Shown piece by piece: positions 1-8,053 of a DNA stretch of 64,000 nucleotides. The number at the start of each line of letters is the position of its first letter. Within the stretch, counting starts at the first letter, position 1. The position numbers were made by a program, and so were the translations under genes. The notes beneath the pieces are model-generated. The model searched no databases, had not been told where the DNA came from, and saw only the letters and a program-made list of their open reading frames with translations. The stretch comes from CAVSJJ01 sp963771015 (GTDB taxonomy: Bacteria; Actinomycetota; Actinomycetes; Actinomycetales; Dermatophilaceae): assembly GCA_963771015.1 (NCBI GenBank), contig CAVYRN010000005.1:930001-994000 (forward strand). The letters are read 5' to 3'.

Positions 1-1
1 G

Positions 2-1336
2 TACCTCATCGGTGACGAGACCACCGGCCAGGCCGTCGTGGTGGACCCCCGCCGCGACATCGCCGAGTACCTCGACGACGCCAAGGCCCAGGGCCTGAGC
101 ATCGTCGGCGTCCTCAACACCCACTTCCACGCCGACTTCGTCTCGGGCCACCTCGAGCTCGCCCGCGAGACCGGCGCCTGGATCGGCTACGGCCAGGCCG
201 CCGCCGCCGACTTCGAGGTTCGTCACTTCACCGACGGCGAGCGCCTCAGCCTCGGCGACGTGACCCTCGAGATCATGGAGACCCCGGGCCACACGCCGGA
301 GTCGATCTCGGTCCTCGTCTACGAGCACGCCGACGACGACGTCGCCTACGGCGCCCTCACCGGCGACGCGCTCTTCATCGGCGACGTCGGCCGGCCCGAC
401 CTGCTCGCCTCGATCGGCGTCACCGCCGACGAGCTCGGCCGGATGCTCTACCACTCGATCCAGCACAAGCTCATGGGCCTGCCGGACGCGGTGCGCGTCT
501 TCCCGGCGCACGGTGCCGGTTCCGCCTGTGGCAAGAACCTCTCCACCGAGCGCCAGTCGACGATCGGTGAGCAGCGGGCCCTCAACTACGCCTGCCAGCC
601 GATGAGCGAGGACGAGTTCCTCGCCGTCGTCACCGAGGGCCAGCCCGCCGCCCCGGCGTACTTCGTGTTCAACGCGACGATCAACCGTCAGGAGCGTGCG
701 GTCCGTGACACCGACCATGAGGTTCCGGCGCTGACCGACGCCGACGCCGAGGCCGCCCTTGCGGCCGGTGCGATGGTCCACGACGCCCGCGAGGTCCACG
801 AGTTCGCCGTTGCCCATCTGCGCGGCTCGATCAACGTCCCCGCCGACGGCCGGATGGCCGAGACGGTCGGGATGGTCTTCGACCCCCAGCAGCCGGTCGT
901 CATCATCGCCCCGGAGGGTCAGGAGCAGGAGGTCGCGACCCGCTTCGCACGGATCGGCTTCGACCACGTCCTCGGCTACCTCCCCGAGCCGGAGACCTAC
1001 TTCCTCTCGCACGAGCACCGGGTCGAGCGGGCCAGCCGGCTCACCGTCGCCGAGGTCGACTCGGTCCGCGTCCTGCCCGACGTCCAGCTCGTCGACATCC
1101 GCAACGCCGGCGAGGTCGTCGGCGGCATGGTCCCCGGCGCGGTGCACATCCCGCTGGCCGAGCTCGGCCGCCGGTCCGACGAGCTGGACGCCAAGCGCCC
1201 GGTGCTCCTCTACTGCGCCGGCGGCTGGCGCAGCTCGGTCGGCGCGAGCCTGCTCCGCTCCCAGGGCTTCGTCGACGTGTCCGACCTGCTCGGCGGCTAC
1301 GACGCCTGGGCGCGAACCCACGCGATGGCCTCCTGA
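2..1336 (+). CDS. cstB: Persulfide dioxygenase-rhodanese fusion (CstB-like), 5'-partial
   Basis: The open frame runs in from the left edge (YLIGDETTG before the first in-window GTG at 38), so the true start lies outside. The N-terminal metallo-beta-lactamase domain carries the metal motif THFHADFVSGH. It is followed by a rhodanese-like domain without a catalytic Cys (VVIIAPEGQEQE) and a C-terminal rhodanese with the active loop YCAGGWRS. This MBL / pseudo-rhodanese / rhodanese order is that of Staphylococcus CstB, which oxidises low-molecular-weight persulfides to thiosulfate in the cytosol. The setting fits: a CstR-family repressor and SQR, CoA-disulfide-reductase and rhodanese genes follow within 12 kb. 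Its promoter, and therefore any operator, is not visible here. An ETHE1/BlhA-type assignment is the alternative. Confidence 0.88.
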   Translation, partial: YLIGDETTGQAVVVDPRRDIAEYLDDAKAQGLSIVGVLNTHFHADFVSGHLELARETGAWIGYGQAAAADFEVRHFTDGERLSLGDVTLEIMETPGHTPESISVLVYEHADDDVAYGALTGDALFIGDVGRPDLLASIGVTADELGRMLYHSIQHKLMGLPDAVRVFPAHGAGSACGKNLSTERQSTIGEQRALNYACQPMSEDEFLAVVTEGQPAAPAYFVFNATINRQERAVRDTDHEVPALTDADAEAALAAGAMVHDAREVHEFAVAHLRGSINVPADGRMAETVGMVFDPQQPVVIIAPEGQEQEVATRFARIGFDHVLGYLPEPETYFLSHEHRVERASRLTVAEVDSVRVLPDVQLVDIRNAGEVVGGMVPGAVHIPLAELGRRSDELDAKRPVLLYCAGGWRSSVGASLLRSQGFVDVSDLLGGYDAWARTHAMAS

Positions 1337-1411
1337 CCCCCAGCACGGCACTCCGGCCCGGGTCGACTCCCGGTTGCGGCCCGGGCCGGGGCGTCTGAAC
1401 AGCCCTGCCAC

Positions 1412-1446
1412 TCCGCCCCCGCACCACCCCTCGGTGCGGGGGCGGA
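1412..1446 (+). terminator. Strong hairpin terminator after cstB
   Basis: Perfect 14-bp inverted repeat (TCCGCCCCCGCACC, 7-nt loop, complement) 75 bp after the cstB stop. There is no T tract, as is common in high-GC actinobacteria. Confidence 0.7.
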
Positions 1447-1563
1447 GCGCTGTCCGCATGGCACACCGTGGGATGTCACCGAACGGCGGCCCGCGGTGGC
1501 CGCCCGGTGGCGGCTCATCCTTACGCTGGGCGGGTATGTCGCCGCTCGCGAGAGGACTCATCC

Positions 1564-1983
1564 ATGAGGAACCTGGTTCTTGGTCCGCGTCGCCCACCGA
1601 CCACCTCGAGGTGGCTGGTCCCGGCGCTGCTGTCGGCGGTCTTGCTGGTCGTGGTGGCCGGTGCCGCGGCGGCCGCGATCGAGACGCGAACGGTGAGCAG
1701 CTTCGGTCGTGGGTTGTGGTGGGCCACGAGCCTGATCACGACGGTCGGGTTCATCGGTGAGCCTCCGGAGACCACGGCTGGCGTGCTGCTGTCCGCGTTC
1801 CTGATGGTTGTCGGGTTCCTGCTCCTCGCGATGGTCAGCGCGTCGCTGGCGGCACTCTTCGTGCGTCAGGAGGAACGCCCGGTCGAGGCGGAGGAGGCGC
1901 TGGCGGACCAACGGATACTCCAGGCCCTCGAGCGGCTCGAGCAGCGGCTGGCGTCGATCGAGGCGAGGACGAACGGGCAGTAG
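1564..1983 (+). CDS. Two-TM ion-channel-like protein with degenerate selectivity filter
   Basis: 139 aa. The ATG at 1564 is chosen because GAGAGGA lies just upstream; longer in-frame extensions have no such site. The architecture is TM1 (about residues 16-39), a pore-loop-like stretch WWATSLITTVGF, TM2 (about 75-100), and a cytosolic charged helix, about 105-136, with coiled-coil heptads (ILQALERLEQRL). This is the layout of Ion_trans_2 / 2-TM potassium channels, but the canonical TVGYGD filter reads TVGFIGEP, so the conserved GYGD is lost. It could be a diverged channel of unknown selectivity or a non-conducting relative. It stands alone between the cstB terminator and a decayed gene on the other strand. 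Confidence 0.72.
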   Translation: MRNLVLGPRRPPTTSRWLVPALLSAVLLVVVAGAAAAAIETRTVSSFGRGLWWATSLITTVGFIGEPPETTAGVLLSAFLMVVGFLLLAMVSASLAALFVRQEERPVEAEEALADQRILQALERLEQRLASIEARTNGQ

Positions 1984-2046
1984 CACCGGCGACCGACCAC
2001 GCAGTCGTGGTCCAGCCCATCGTCCGGTCCGGCGGCGCGGCGACGG

Positions 2047-2509
2047 TCAGGAGATCGCGGCCTTGACGAGCTCGGCGACCTTCGTCTCCACCACGGGGCT
2101 CCACGTCACGAGCGCGTACGACACCGGCCACCGGTCGCCGTCGTCGAGGTTGGCCGCTTCCCGGAAGCCCAGGGTCGAGTACCGGCAGCTGAACTTGCCC
2201 GAGTCCTGGAAGAGGACGACGACCTTGCCGTCCGCGTTGGCATAGGGGCATCCCGTACCACGTCCTGGGCGACAGGTCGGGGGCGGTCGCGGTCACCGTC
2301 GTATGCACGCGCTCGGCGAGGGCTCGGTCCTCCGGCGCCATCTCCGCGATCCTGTCGAGGACCGCCTGCACCCCGTCGGCGCGCTTGGCGCCCTTCTTGC
2401 CCTCGGCGCGCAGCTCGGCCGCGCGCTCCTTCATCGCGGCGCGTCCGCGCTGAAGCCGTCGGATCCGGTCTCGGATCTCGTCGTAGGGATCCCCGCACTT
2501 CCTCTCCAC
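2047..2509 (-). pseudogene. Decayed DUF1801 (YdhG-like) gene with two frameshifts
   Basis: Three frames must be stitched to recover a DUF1801-type protein: DGFSAD (frame A), then AAMKERAAELRAEGKKG to APDLSPRTWYGMP (frame B), then ANADGKVVVLFQDSGKFSCR to ELVKAAIS and a stop (frame C). The first shift is near 2439-2446 and the second near 2240-2252, where the conserved GMPAYA motif is broken by an apparent loss of two bases. All the conserved DUF1801 blocks are present, so the decay looks recent. A sequencing error could explain one shift but two makes this less likely. The gene's 5' end lies next to the stop of the following PIG-L gene on the same strand. Confidence 0.72.
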
Positions 2510-2518
2510 GCTCGTCGG

Positions 2519-3193
2519 TCAGGCGATGCGGCGGAGGTACTCCCGGTCGCCCAGCAGCTCGAGGCGGCGCCACAGGACGCTGCCCGGCACGGCCTGGCTC
2601 GCATGAGCGGCGATGGCCCGACCTTGCCGCGCCCTGTCCACGACGAGGGAGATGTCGAGCTGAGCCGCGGCATACCCGGCGAAGCCGGCGCCGAACTCCT
2701 CGTTGAGCGTCCGGCTCACGTCCTCAGGAAGTGCCCAGCCGAGAACGGGTATGCCGCGCGCCCGCGCGACGTCGATGGCCACCTCGCTGGCGGCGGCGTG
2801 GTCCGGATGGCCGGTCACACCGTCCCGGGGGTCGAAGACGACGACGCCATCGGGTCGCGATGCGTCCACGGCCGCCGCGACGTCGGCGTCGAGCAACGCC
2901 CGGTCCACCGATGACAGCGCGCCGTCCCGGTGGCGCAGCAGCGTGGTCGACGCGACCCCCAGCTGGGCCGCCGCTTCGGCCAGCTCGGCGGCGCGTAGCT
3001 CGGCCAGGTCCGTGGAGCTCCCGAGCGTGGACGCCTCACCCGCGGTGAGGCAGAGCACGGACAGGGTGGCACCCTCACCGGCGAAGCGCTCGAGCACCGC
3101 GCCCATCCCGAACGACTCGTCGTCGGGGTGCGCGACGACGGCAAGCACCCGCCGCCAGGCGGGCAGTCGGTCGGTGGCAGCCGCGTCGCTCAC
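2519..3193 (-). CDS. PIG-L / LmbE-family N-acetylglucosaminyl deacetylase
   Basis: 224 aa, with a GTG start whose GTGA overlaps the stop of the upstream TDT transporter, so the two are translationally coupled. The LmbE zinc motif AHPDDE is near the N-terminus and GHPDHAAAS carries the second metal-binding histidine pair. Family members deacetylate GlcNAc-type substrates; in actinobacteria MshB and Mca act in mycothiol biosynthesis and detoxification. Because it is co-transcribed with a gene under a CstR-type operator, a role in processing a mycothiol conjugate is plausible. I cannot tell MshB, Mca and other LmbE members apart from the sequence alone. Confidence 0.85.
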   Translation of the reverse strand: MSDAAATDRLPAWRRVLAVVAHPDDESFGMGAVLERFAGEGATLSVLCLTAGEASTLGSSTDLAELRAAELAEAAAQLGVASTTLLRHRDGALSSVDRALLDADVAAAVDASRPDGVVVFDPRDGVTGHPDHAAASEVAIDVARARGIPVLGWALPEDVSRTLNEEFGAGFAGYAAAQLDISLVVDRARQGRAIAAHASQAVPGSVLWRRLELLGDREYLRRIA

Positions 3194-4185
3194 TCGGGAA
3201 CGCAGATCTGTCGGTGGGCGGCAGCGCGCACGGTGAGTGCGCCGACGACGAGGACGACGAGCGTCGTGAGGCCGAGGAGCACCGCGCCGACGACGTCGTA
3301 GGCGGCACTGTCCCGGGCCTGGGCCATCGCGATGGCCGCGACGCTGGCCGCGGCCAGCGGGAAGGAGTAGGCCCAGTAGGGCAGGGCGAACGGGATGGCG
3401 CGCAGCCGGAGCGCCTGGGCGAACAGCAGCATGGTGAACATCATCGCCGCCGAGAAGAGCACCCGGCCGACGGGGTCGTCGACGGTGCCGGTGAGGGACT
3501 GCCAGGACAGCATGCCCACCGCAGGCGGCGCGATGAAGATGGCGATCGTCGGCAGCAGCTTCTGCGGCAGCGGCTGGTCGTGGAGGATGACTCGCTGGAA
3601 GAGCAGCGGCAGCAGCCCGATCCAGAACACGATGCCGATCCCGAAGGAGAACCAGGCGAAGTCGACCGAGCCGATGTGCGGCGCCGCGAGCGGCGTCACG
3701 ACGTTGCCGACGATGGGGATGAACCAGGCGGGCGTCACATGGCTGTGCAGGATGTCGGCCCGGCTGAACCACGCGGTGAGGACCGCGAGGGTGAGAACGA
3801 GGTGTCCGACGGAGCCGACCCACCAGCCGACCCGGGCCAGCGTCGGGACGTGGTCCTGGCCCGCCGTCGCGAGGATGATCACGGAGATGGTGATCGTCGG
3901 GACGAAGGTCATCCGGATCGGGTGCTGCACCTCCGCCCAGGCCGCGGCCGGGTAGCGCAGCCACTTGGCGGCATAGAGGACGAGGACGAGGACGAAGACA
4001 CCCAGGGCGGCCCAGAAGAAGACGTCGGCCGGCCAGGCCGGTAGCCCCCACACCAGGCCCGCGCGACGCCAGGCGAGGGACAGCCCGCCGATGCCCATCA
4101 CCGACGAGAACAGGGTGACCGGGACGTGCTTGATCCGGGGCTCGACGAGGCTCCGGCCGGGAGCGGCGGCGGCGGTCTGCGACAT
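3190..4185 (-). CDS. TDT-family (TehA/SLAC1-like) anion transporter
   Basis: 331 aa, hydrophobic throughout, with about ten predicted membrane helices and the TDT signature region near HVTPAWFIPIVGNVV. The start at 4185 has GGAGGAC upstream. The family includes the yeast sulfite exporter Ssu1, bacterial TehA and plant SLAC1 anion channels. A perfect CsoR/CstR-type palindrome lies 27 bp upstream of the start, and all neighbours handle sulfide or persulfide, so sulfite or another sulfur anion is the likely exported substrate (inference). Tellurite resistance by the same protein cannot be excluded. It is the first gene of a unit with the PIG-L deacetylase. Confidence 0.85.
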   Translation of the reverse strand: MSQTAAAAPGRSLVEPRIKHVPVTLFSSVMGIGGLSLAWRRAGLVWGLPAWPADVFFWAALGVFVLVLVLYAAKWLRYPAAAWAEVQHPIRMTFVPTITISVIILATAGQDHVPTLARVGWWVGSVGHLVLTLAVLTAWFSRADILHSHVTPAWFIPIVGNVVTPLAAPHIGSVDFAWFSFGIGIVFWIGLLPLLFQRVILHDQPLPQKLLPTIAIFIAPPAVGMLSWQSLTGTVDDPVGRVLFSAAMMFTMLLFAQALRLRAIPFALPYWAYSFPLAAASVAAIAMAQARDSAAYDVVGAVLLGLTTLVVLVVGALTVRAAAHRQICVPE

Positions 4186-4203
4186 GGTGTCCTCCGGGGT
4201 CGA

Positions 4204-4235
4204 CCGATGGGATACCCCCAGGGGTATCCCATCGG
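4204..4235. promoter_or_regulatory. CstR/CsoR-type operator, site 1
   Basis: Perfect 15-bp arms around a CA spacer. The core ATACCCC-CA-GGGGTAT spans 4212-4227. It lies directly upstream of the TDT transporter gene and is the most symmetric of the seven sites in the window. Confidence 0.85.
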
Positions 4236-4376
4236 ATCCTAGCGTTGTGGGAGGAGAAGGCTCAATCGACGAGTCCCACCGGGGCGACCCCTCGGCCGAC
4301 CGGGCGCGGGCCGGGTGACGACCGCACGACGTTCCGACACGGCCGGATCCGTCAGCGCGACGCCTCCCTGGCCTGC

Positions 4377-5102
4377 TCAGGAGACGCGGATGGCCTTCTC
4401 GACATCCTCCGCGGAGATCTCCTTGGTGCAGAAGAACCAGTCGACGCACTCGACACCCTCGACGTCACCGTCCATGCGCTCCTTGGCCGTGCCGCACGAG
4501 CCGGCGGTCGGGACGATGACACTGTCGCCGGGGCGCCAGTCCGCCGGGGTGGCCACCTCGAAGGCGTCCGCGGTCTGCAGGCCCTTGATGACGCGAAGAA
4601 GCTCGTCGAAGTTCCGGCCGAGGCTGAGCGGGTAGTAGATGATCGTCCGGATGATGCCCTTGGGGTCGACGACGAAGACCGCGCGGACCGCCTTGGTCGA
4701 GTCCTCGCCCGGCATGATCATCCCGTACGTGCGGGCGACGTTCATCGTGATGTCCTCGATGAGCGGGAAGGTCACCTCGACGTTCTCCATGCCGCGGAAG
4801 ACCATCTTGTCCTGGATGGTCCGCAGCCAGGCGATGTGGCTGTACAGGCCGTCGACCGACAGGCCGACGAGCTCGGTGTTGTAGGCCTTGAACTCGTCCT
4901 GCATCGAGGCGAAGGTCATGAACTCGGTCGTACAGACCGGGGTGAAGTCGGCCGGGTGGGAGAAGAGGATGACCCACTTGCCGGCGTAGTCGCCGGGGAA
5001 GCTGATCTCGCCCTGGGTGGTCGTGGCGGTGAAGGCCGGCGCCTGGTCGCCGATCCGCGGCATCGTGGTGACGGCCGGGGCCTCGGTGTCGATCGTGGTC
5101 AT
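4377..5102 (-). CDS. Peroxiredoxin, 1-Cys (Prx6-like)
   Basis: 241 aa. The AhpC/TSA fold carries the peroxidatic-Cys motif PADFTPVCTTEF and a long C-terminal domain of the Prx6/1-Cys type (YYPLSLGRNFDELLRVI). The C-terminal third adds cysteines (GSCGTAKE, GVECVDWFFCTK) that could resolve or glutathionylate-like cap the active site. It reduces peroxides, and possibly persulfides, in the cytosol. It is divergent from sqr, and the 215-bp gap between them contains two CstR-type operators and one further palindrome, so it belongs to the same stimulon. The ATG at 5102 is preceded by AAGGACC. Confidence 0.9.
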   Translation of the reverse strand: MTTIDTEAPAVTTMPRIGDQAPAFTATTTQGEISFPGDYAGKWVILFSHPADFTPVCTTEFMTFASMQDEFKAYNTELVGLSVDGLYSHIAWLRTIQDKMVFRGMENVEVTFPLIEDITMNVARTYGMIMPGEDSTKAVRAVFVVDPKGIIRTIIYYPLSLGRNFDELLRVIKGLQTADAFEVATPADWRPGDSVIVPTAGSCGTAKERMDGDVEGVECVDWFFCTKEISAEDVEKAIRVS

Positions 5103-5127
5103 GGGGTGGTCCTTCCGAGAGGTTTAT

Positions 5128-5140
5128 TGGAACCGTTCCA
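5128..5140. promoter_or_regulatory. Palindrome TGGAAC-N-GTTCCA in the peroxiredoxin leader
   Basis: Perfect 6-bp arms with one central base, between the CstR-type site and the peroxiredoxin start. It differs from the ATACCCC consensus, so it may bind a second regulator such as an oxidative-stress or LacI-type factor (inference). Confidence 0.4.
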
Positions 5141-5151
5141 GATCAGACTAT

Positions 5152-5167
5152 ATACCCCCCTGGGTAT
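5152..5167. promoter_or_regulatory. CstR/CsoR-type operator, site 2
   Basis: ATACCCC-CC-TGGGTAT, one mismatch to the consensus. It is the proximal site for the peroxiredoxin gene in the divergent peroxiredoxin/sqr region. Confidence 0.75.
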
Positions 5168-5219
5168 CCAGTCCAGCGGCCCACCGCAGATGGGAGCCAA
5201 CTTAGGGTCGCCATACCCG

Positions 5220-5235
5220 ATACCCCCTGGGGTAT
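5220..5235. promoter_or_regulatory. CstR/CsoR-type operator, site 3
   Basis: Perfect ATACCCC-CT-GGGGTAT, 82 bp upstream of the sqr start. It is the distal site for the peroxiredoxin gene. Confidence 0.82.
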
Positions 5236-5317
5236 GCTCAGGTGGCATCCCATCGTCCCTCCTCCCCATCATCATCGTCTTCTCGTCCCACCACCGGCCC
5301 CTTTCGAAGGAGAAAGC

Positions 5318-6775
5318 ATGGCTGACGTCGTTGTCCTAGGAGCAGGAGTCTCCGGACACACCGCGGCGCTCCACCTCAGCCGTCTGCTCGGTAAGCAGCA
5401 CGCGATCACGGTCGTCACCCCGAACTCGAACTGGAACTGGATTCCGTCGAACATCTGGGTCGGCGTCGGCAAGATGTCCAAGAAGGACGTCGTCTTCCCC
5501 CTCGCCCCGATCTATGAGAAGAAGGGCATCACCTACCGCCAGGCCAAGGCCGTCGCCGTTCGCCCCCAGGGCGACGACACGAGCGACCAGGGCGCGGTCG
5601 ACATCGTCTACACCGGCCAGGGCAAGGAGGGGACGGAGGAGCGGCTCCGCTACGACTTCCTCATCAACGCCACCGGCCCACAGCTCAAGTTCGGCATGAC
5701 CGAGGGCCTCGGCCCGGACCAGGGTCACACCGTGTCGGTCTGCACGGCCGACCACGCCATCGAGGCGGCGGCCGCGCTGGCGGCGGCGATCGACAAGCTC
5801 AGGAAGGGCGAGCCGCAGACGCTGGTCGTCGGCATGGGCCACGGGACGTGCACCTGCGAGGGCGCCGCCTTCGAGTACGTCTTCAACGTCGACCACCAGC
5901 TCCGCGAGGCCGGGGTCCGCGACAAGGCCACCCTCGTCTACCTCTCGAACGAGGCCGAGCTCGGTGACTTCGGTGTCGGTGGCATGACCTTCGCCGAGAT
6001 GGGCTTCCAGACGACGAGCGAGCTGTGGACGGGATCCCTGTTCCGCGAGCGTGACGTCAAGGCCATCCTCGGCGCGCACGTCGAGCGCATCGAGCCGGGC
6101 CTGGTCCACTACGAGACCCTGGACGGGGAGCACCACACCCTCCCGTTCGACTTCGGGATGCTCCTGCCGCCGTTCGGCGGGGTGCCGCTCAAGGCCTACG
6201 ACAAGGTCGGCGAGGACATCACCGACCAGCTGTTCGCCCCGAGCGGGTTCATGAAGGTCGACGCTGACTACACGCCGAAGCCCTACGAGGAGTGGTCGGC
6301 CGACGACTGGCCGAAGACCTACCTCGCCAAGGGCTACGACAACATCTTCGCCGTCGGCATCGCCTTCGCCCCGCCGCACCAGATCAGCAAGCCGCGCAAG
6401 AGCCCGAACGGCACCGTCATCACCCCGTCGCCGCCGCGGACAGGCATGCCGTCCGGCGTCATGGGCAAGACCGCCGCTCTGACGATCCGCGACCGGCTCA
6501 AGCAGGGCCCACAGGCCGCGGCACACAACGCGTCGATGGCCGGAATGGGTGCGGCCTGTGTCGCCTCGGCGGGCGCCGGACTGCGCAACGGCTCGGCCGC
6601 CGCCATGACGATGAGCCCCATCGTCCCGGACTTCAGCAAGTGGCCCACCGGCCGTGAGGTCAAGGACACCCGCGGCGAGCTCGGCCTCGGTGGCCACTGG
6701 CTCAAGCTGTTGCTCCACTACCTGTTCATCTACAAGGCCAAGGGTCGCCTCGGCTGGCAGTTCATCCCGGAGTGA
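5318..6775 (+). CDS. sqr: Sulfide:quinone oxidoreductase-type flavoprotein
   Basis: 485 aa. The ATG at 5318 is chosen for its GAAGGAGAAAGC ribosome site rather than the in-frame start 84 bp upstream. An N-terminal FAD Rossmann motif (VVVLGAGVSGHTAALHL) is followed by the Cys-containing segment GHGTCTCEGAAFEYVF, corresponding to the redox-Cys/PAYEF region of SQRs. The C-terminal amphipathic stretch (LLLHYLFIYKAKGRLGW) is the membrane-surface anchor typical of the family. It oxidises sulfide to bound or thiol persulfide and passes electrons to the quinone pool, feeding the persulfide dioxygenase. Operator sites at 5152 and 5220 lie upstream. A flavocytochrome-c-like dehydrogenase is the less likely alternative. 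Confidence 0.88.
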   Translation: MADVVVLGAGVSGHTAALHLSRLLGKQHAITVVTPNSNWNWIPSNIWVGVGKMSKKDVVFPLAPIYEKKGITYRQAKAVAVRPQGDDTSDQGAVDIVYTGQGKEGTEERLRYDFLINATGPQLKFGMTEGLGPDQGHTVSVCTADHAIEAAAALAAAIDKLRKGEPQTLVVGMGHGTCTCEGAAFEYVFNVDHQLREAGVRDKATLVYLSNEAELGDFGVGGMTFAEMGFQTTSELWTGSLFRERDVKAILGAHVERIEPGLVHYETLDGEHHTLPFDFGMLLPPFGGVPLKAYDKVGEDITDQLFAPSGFMKVDADYTPKPYEEWSADDWPKTYLAKGYDNIFAVGIAFAPPHQISKPRKSPNGTVITPSPPRTGMPSGVMGKTAALTIRDRLKQGPQAAAHNASMAGMGAACVASAGAGLRNGSAAAMTMSPIVPDFSKWPTGREVKDTRGELGLGGHWLKLLLHYLFIYKAKGRLGWQFIPE

Positions 6776-6780
6776 TCGAC

Positions 6781-6939
6781 ATGAGCGATATCAACAACCA
6801 GCCCTATGCCGACCTCGCCGGCGCCCCGATGCCCACCGCGAAGACAGTCAGACGACGCAAGAGCCTGCCGTTCCAGTCATTCCGCTTCGCCGTGTTCAAC
6901 TACCGCATCCTGCGGATGATCACGAAGGGCCACCACTGA
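6781..6939 (+). CDS. Small basic protein following sqr
   Basis: 52 aa, starting five bases after the sqr stop, with the GGAGTG at the sqr end serving as ribosome site. It reads MSDINNQPYADLAGAPMP, then a basic segment KTVRRRKSLPF and an amphipathic segment FRFAVFNYRILRMI ending in HH. There is no signal peptide and no Cys. Tight coupling to sqr suggests a partner that assists membrane attachment or folding of the oxidoreductase. No function is known to me. It is below the length most gene finders accept, but codon usage and spacing support it. Confidence 0.7.
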   Translation: MSDINNQPYADLAGAPMPTAKTVRRRKSLPFQSFRFAVFNYRILRMITKGHH

Positions 6940-6985
6940 GCGGCGACCGCCCGGCCTGCGCTGCCGGCCGGCACCGATCACCCAT

Positions 6986-7025
6986 GGGCGCCTCGCCCCA
7001 CCTGAAGCGGTGGGACGAGGCGCCC
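6986..7025 (+). terminator. Hairpin terminator of the sqr operon
   Basis: Nested stem: outer arms GGGCGCCTCG / CGAGGCGCCC and inner arms CCCACC / GGTGGG around TGAAGC. It follows the small gene by 46 bp. Confidence 0.75.
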
Positions 7026-7084
7026 GGTCATGCCGAGCCGGAACGCCGCCGGCCCGCCCAAGATCCTGAGCTAGGTTGGCGACG

Positions 7085-7729
7085 ATGAGCATCCTTCAGT
7101 GGTGGGACGAGCGCGCCCTCCCCCGGCTCGTCGACGTCGTCCTCACCGAACGGACCGCCGGCAGGTGGCGTGAGCGCGCCTGCTCCGGGGTCGCGGGCGA
7201 CGTCCTCGAGGTCGGCTTCGGCTCGGGTCGCAACCTGCCGCACTTCGGCGCCGATGTGACGAGGGTGTATGCCGTCGAGCCGGCCGACCTGGCCTGGCGG
7301 CGAGCCGCCGAGCGGGTCCGGGACTTCGGCAGACCCGTCGAGCGGGTGTCGCTCGACGCCGCGACGCTGCCGCTGCCCGACGCCTCCGTCGACGCGGTCG
7401 TCTCGACCTGGACGATGTGCACGATTCCCGACCTGTCGGCCGCGCTCGCCGAGATGCGACGGGTCCTGCGGCCCGGTGGGGAGGTGCACTTCGTCGAGCA
7501 CTCGCTCGCCCCGCACGACGGGGTGGCCAGGCTGCAGCGAGGGCTTCAGCCGTTCTGGGGGCCACTCTCCGGCGGCTGCCACATCGACCGTGACCTACCG
7601 ACCGAGCTCGACCGGGCCGGGCTGGACATCGACGGGATGCGGACGGCATACGTCATGAAGACCTGGCCGGCGCGGCCGTGGAGCTGGTTCGTCACCGGAC
7701 GCGCGTCGGACCGAGAGACAGGGAGGTAG
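7085..7729 (+). CDS. Class I SAM-dependent methyltransferase
   Basis: 214 aa. The SAM-binding motif I is VLEVGFGSGRNL (about residues 40-51), with an acidic motif II (YAVEPADLA) and a post-I segment LPDASVDAVVSTWTM typical of UbiE/Methyltransf_11 proteins. The start at 7085 is used; the TTG nine bases upstream has no better ribosome site. The substrate cannot be read from the sequence; relatives include phospholipid and small-molecule methyltransferases. It lies between the sqr terminator and a convergent small Cys-rich gene and has no operator of its own, so membership of the sulfide regulon is not shown. Confidence 0.82.
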   Translation: MSILQWWDERALPRLVDVVLTERTAGRWRERACSGVAGDVLEVGFGSGRNLPHFGADVTRVYAVEPADLAWRRAAERVRDFGRPVERVSLDAATLPLPDASVDAVVSTWTMCTIPDLSAALAEMRRVLRPGGEVHFVEHSLAPHDGVARLQRGLQPFWGPLSGGCHIDRDLPTELDRAGLDIDGMRTAYVMKTWPARPWSWFVTGRASDRETGR

Positions 7730-7796
7730 CCCGGCCCGACGCGCGTCGGCGCCTGGGGGAGATGGCCGCTGCCGACCGGCCGGGGGACGGCTGCGG

Positions 7797-7961
7797 TCAG
7801 CGGCCGAACATCTTGGAGAGGAATCCGCCCTGGCTGGGCTCCTTGGCGTGACCGGAGCAGCGCTGGGAGCCCGGGACACCGCGCAACACCTGGTCGACGT
7901 GCTGGCCACAGCCGGCCCACGTCGTCTTTCCACACTGCCGGCACCGAACTGCTCTGCACAT
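7797..7961 (-). CDS. Small Cys-rich protein, family A (paralogue of 22104-22274)
   Basis: 54 aa, with AGAGGA just before its ATG. It has C2, C7-x2-C10, the block KTTWAGCGQHVD (12-23) and RC at 34-35, followed by a basic tail. The Cys spacing suggests a zinc ribbon or a persulfide-reactive thiol protein. The protein at 22104 keeps all of these positions (KTTWRGCGMHVD), so the two define a family. It shares the operator at 8028-8043 with the divergent persulfide reductase gene, which places it in the same regulon. Function unknown; a sulfur carrier or metal-binding role is inference only. Confidence 0.75.
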   Translation of the reverse strand: MCRAVRCRQCGKTTWAGCGQHVDQVLRGVPGSQRCSGHAKEPSQGGFLSKMFGR

Positions 7962-8027
7962 TCCTCTGGCTCCTGTCCTTGGGGCGTGGTCGTGTCCCGC
8001 TCACCTGGTGGGCGGGACCAGAGCACT

Positions 8028-8043
8028 ATACCCCAGGGGGTAT
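8028..8043. promoter_or_regulatory. CstR/CsoR-type operator, site 4
   Basis: Perfect ATACCCC-AG-GGGGTAT, only ten bases before the persulfide reductase start codon and 66 bp from the divergent small Cys-rich gene. At this distance a bound repressor would cover the transcription start of the reductase gene. Confidence 0.82.
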
Positions 8044-8053
8044 CGTGGTCCAC

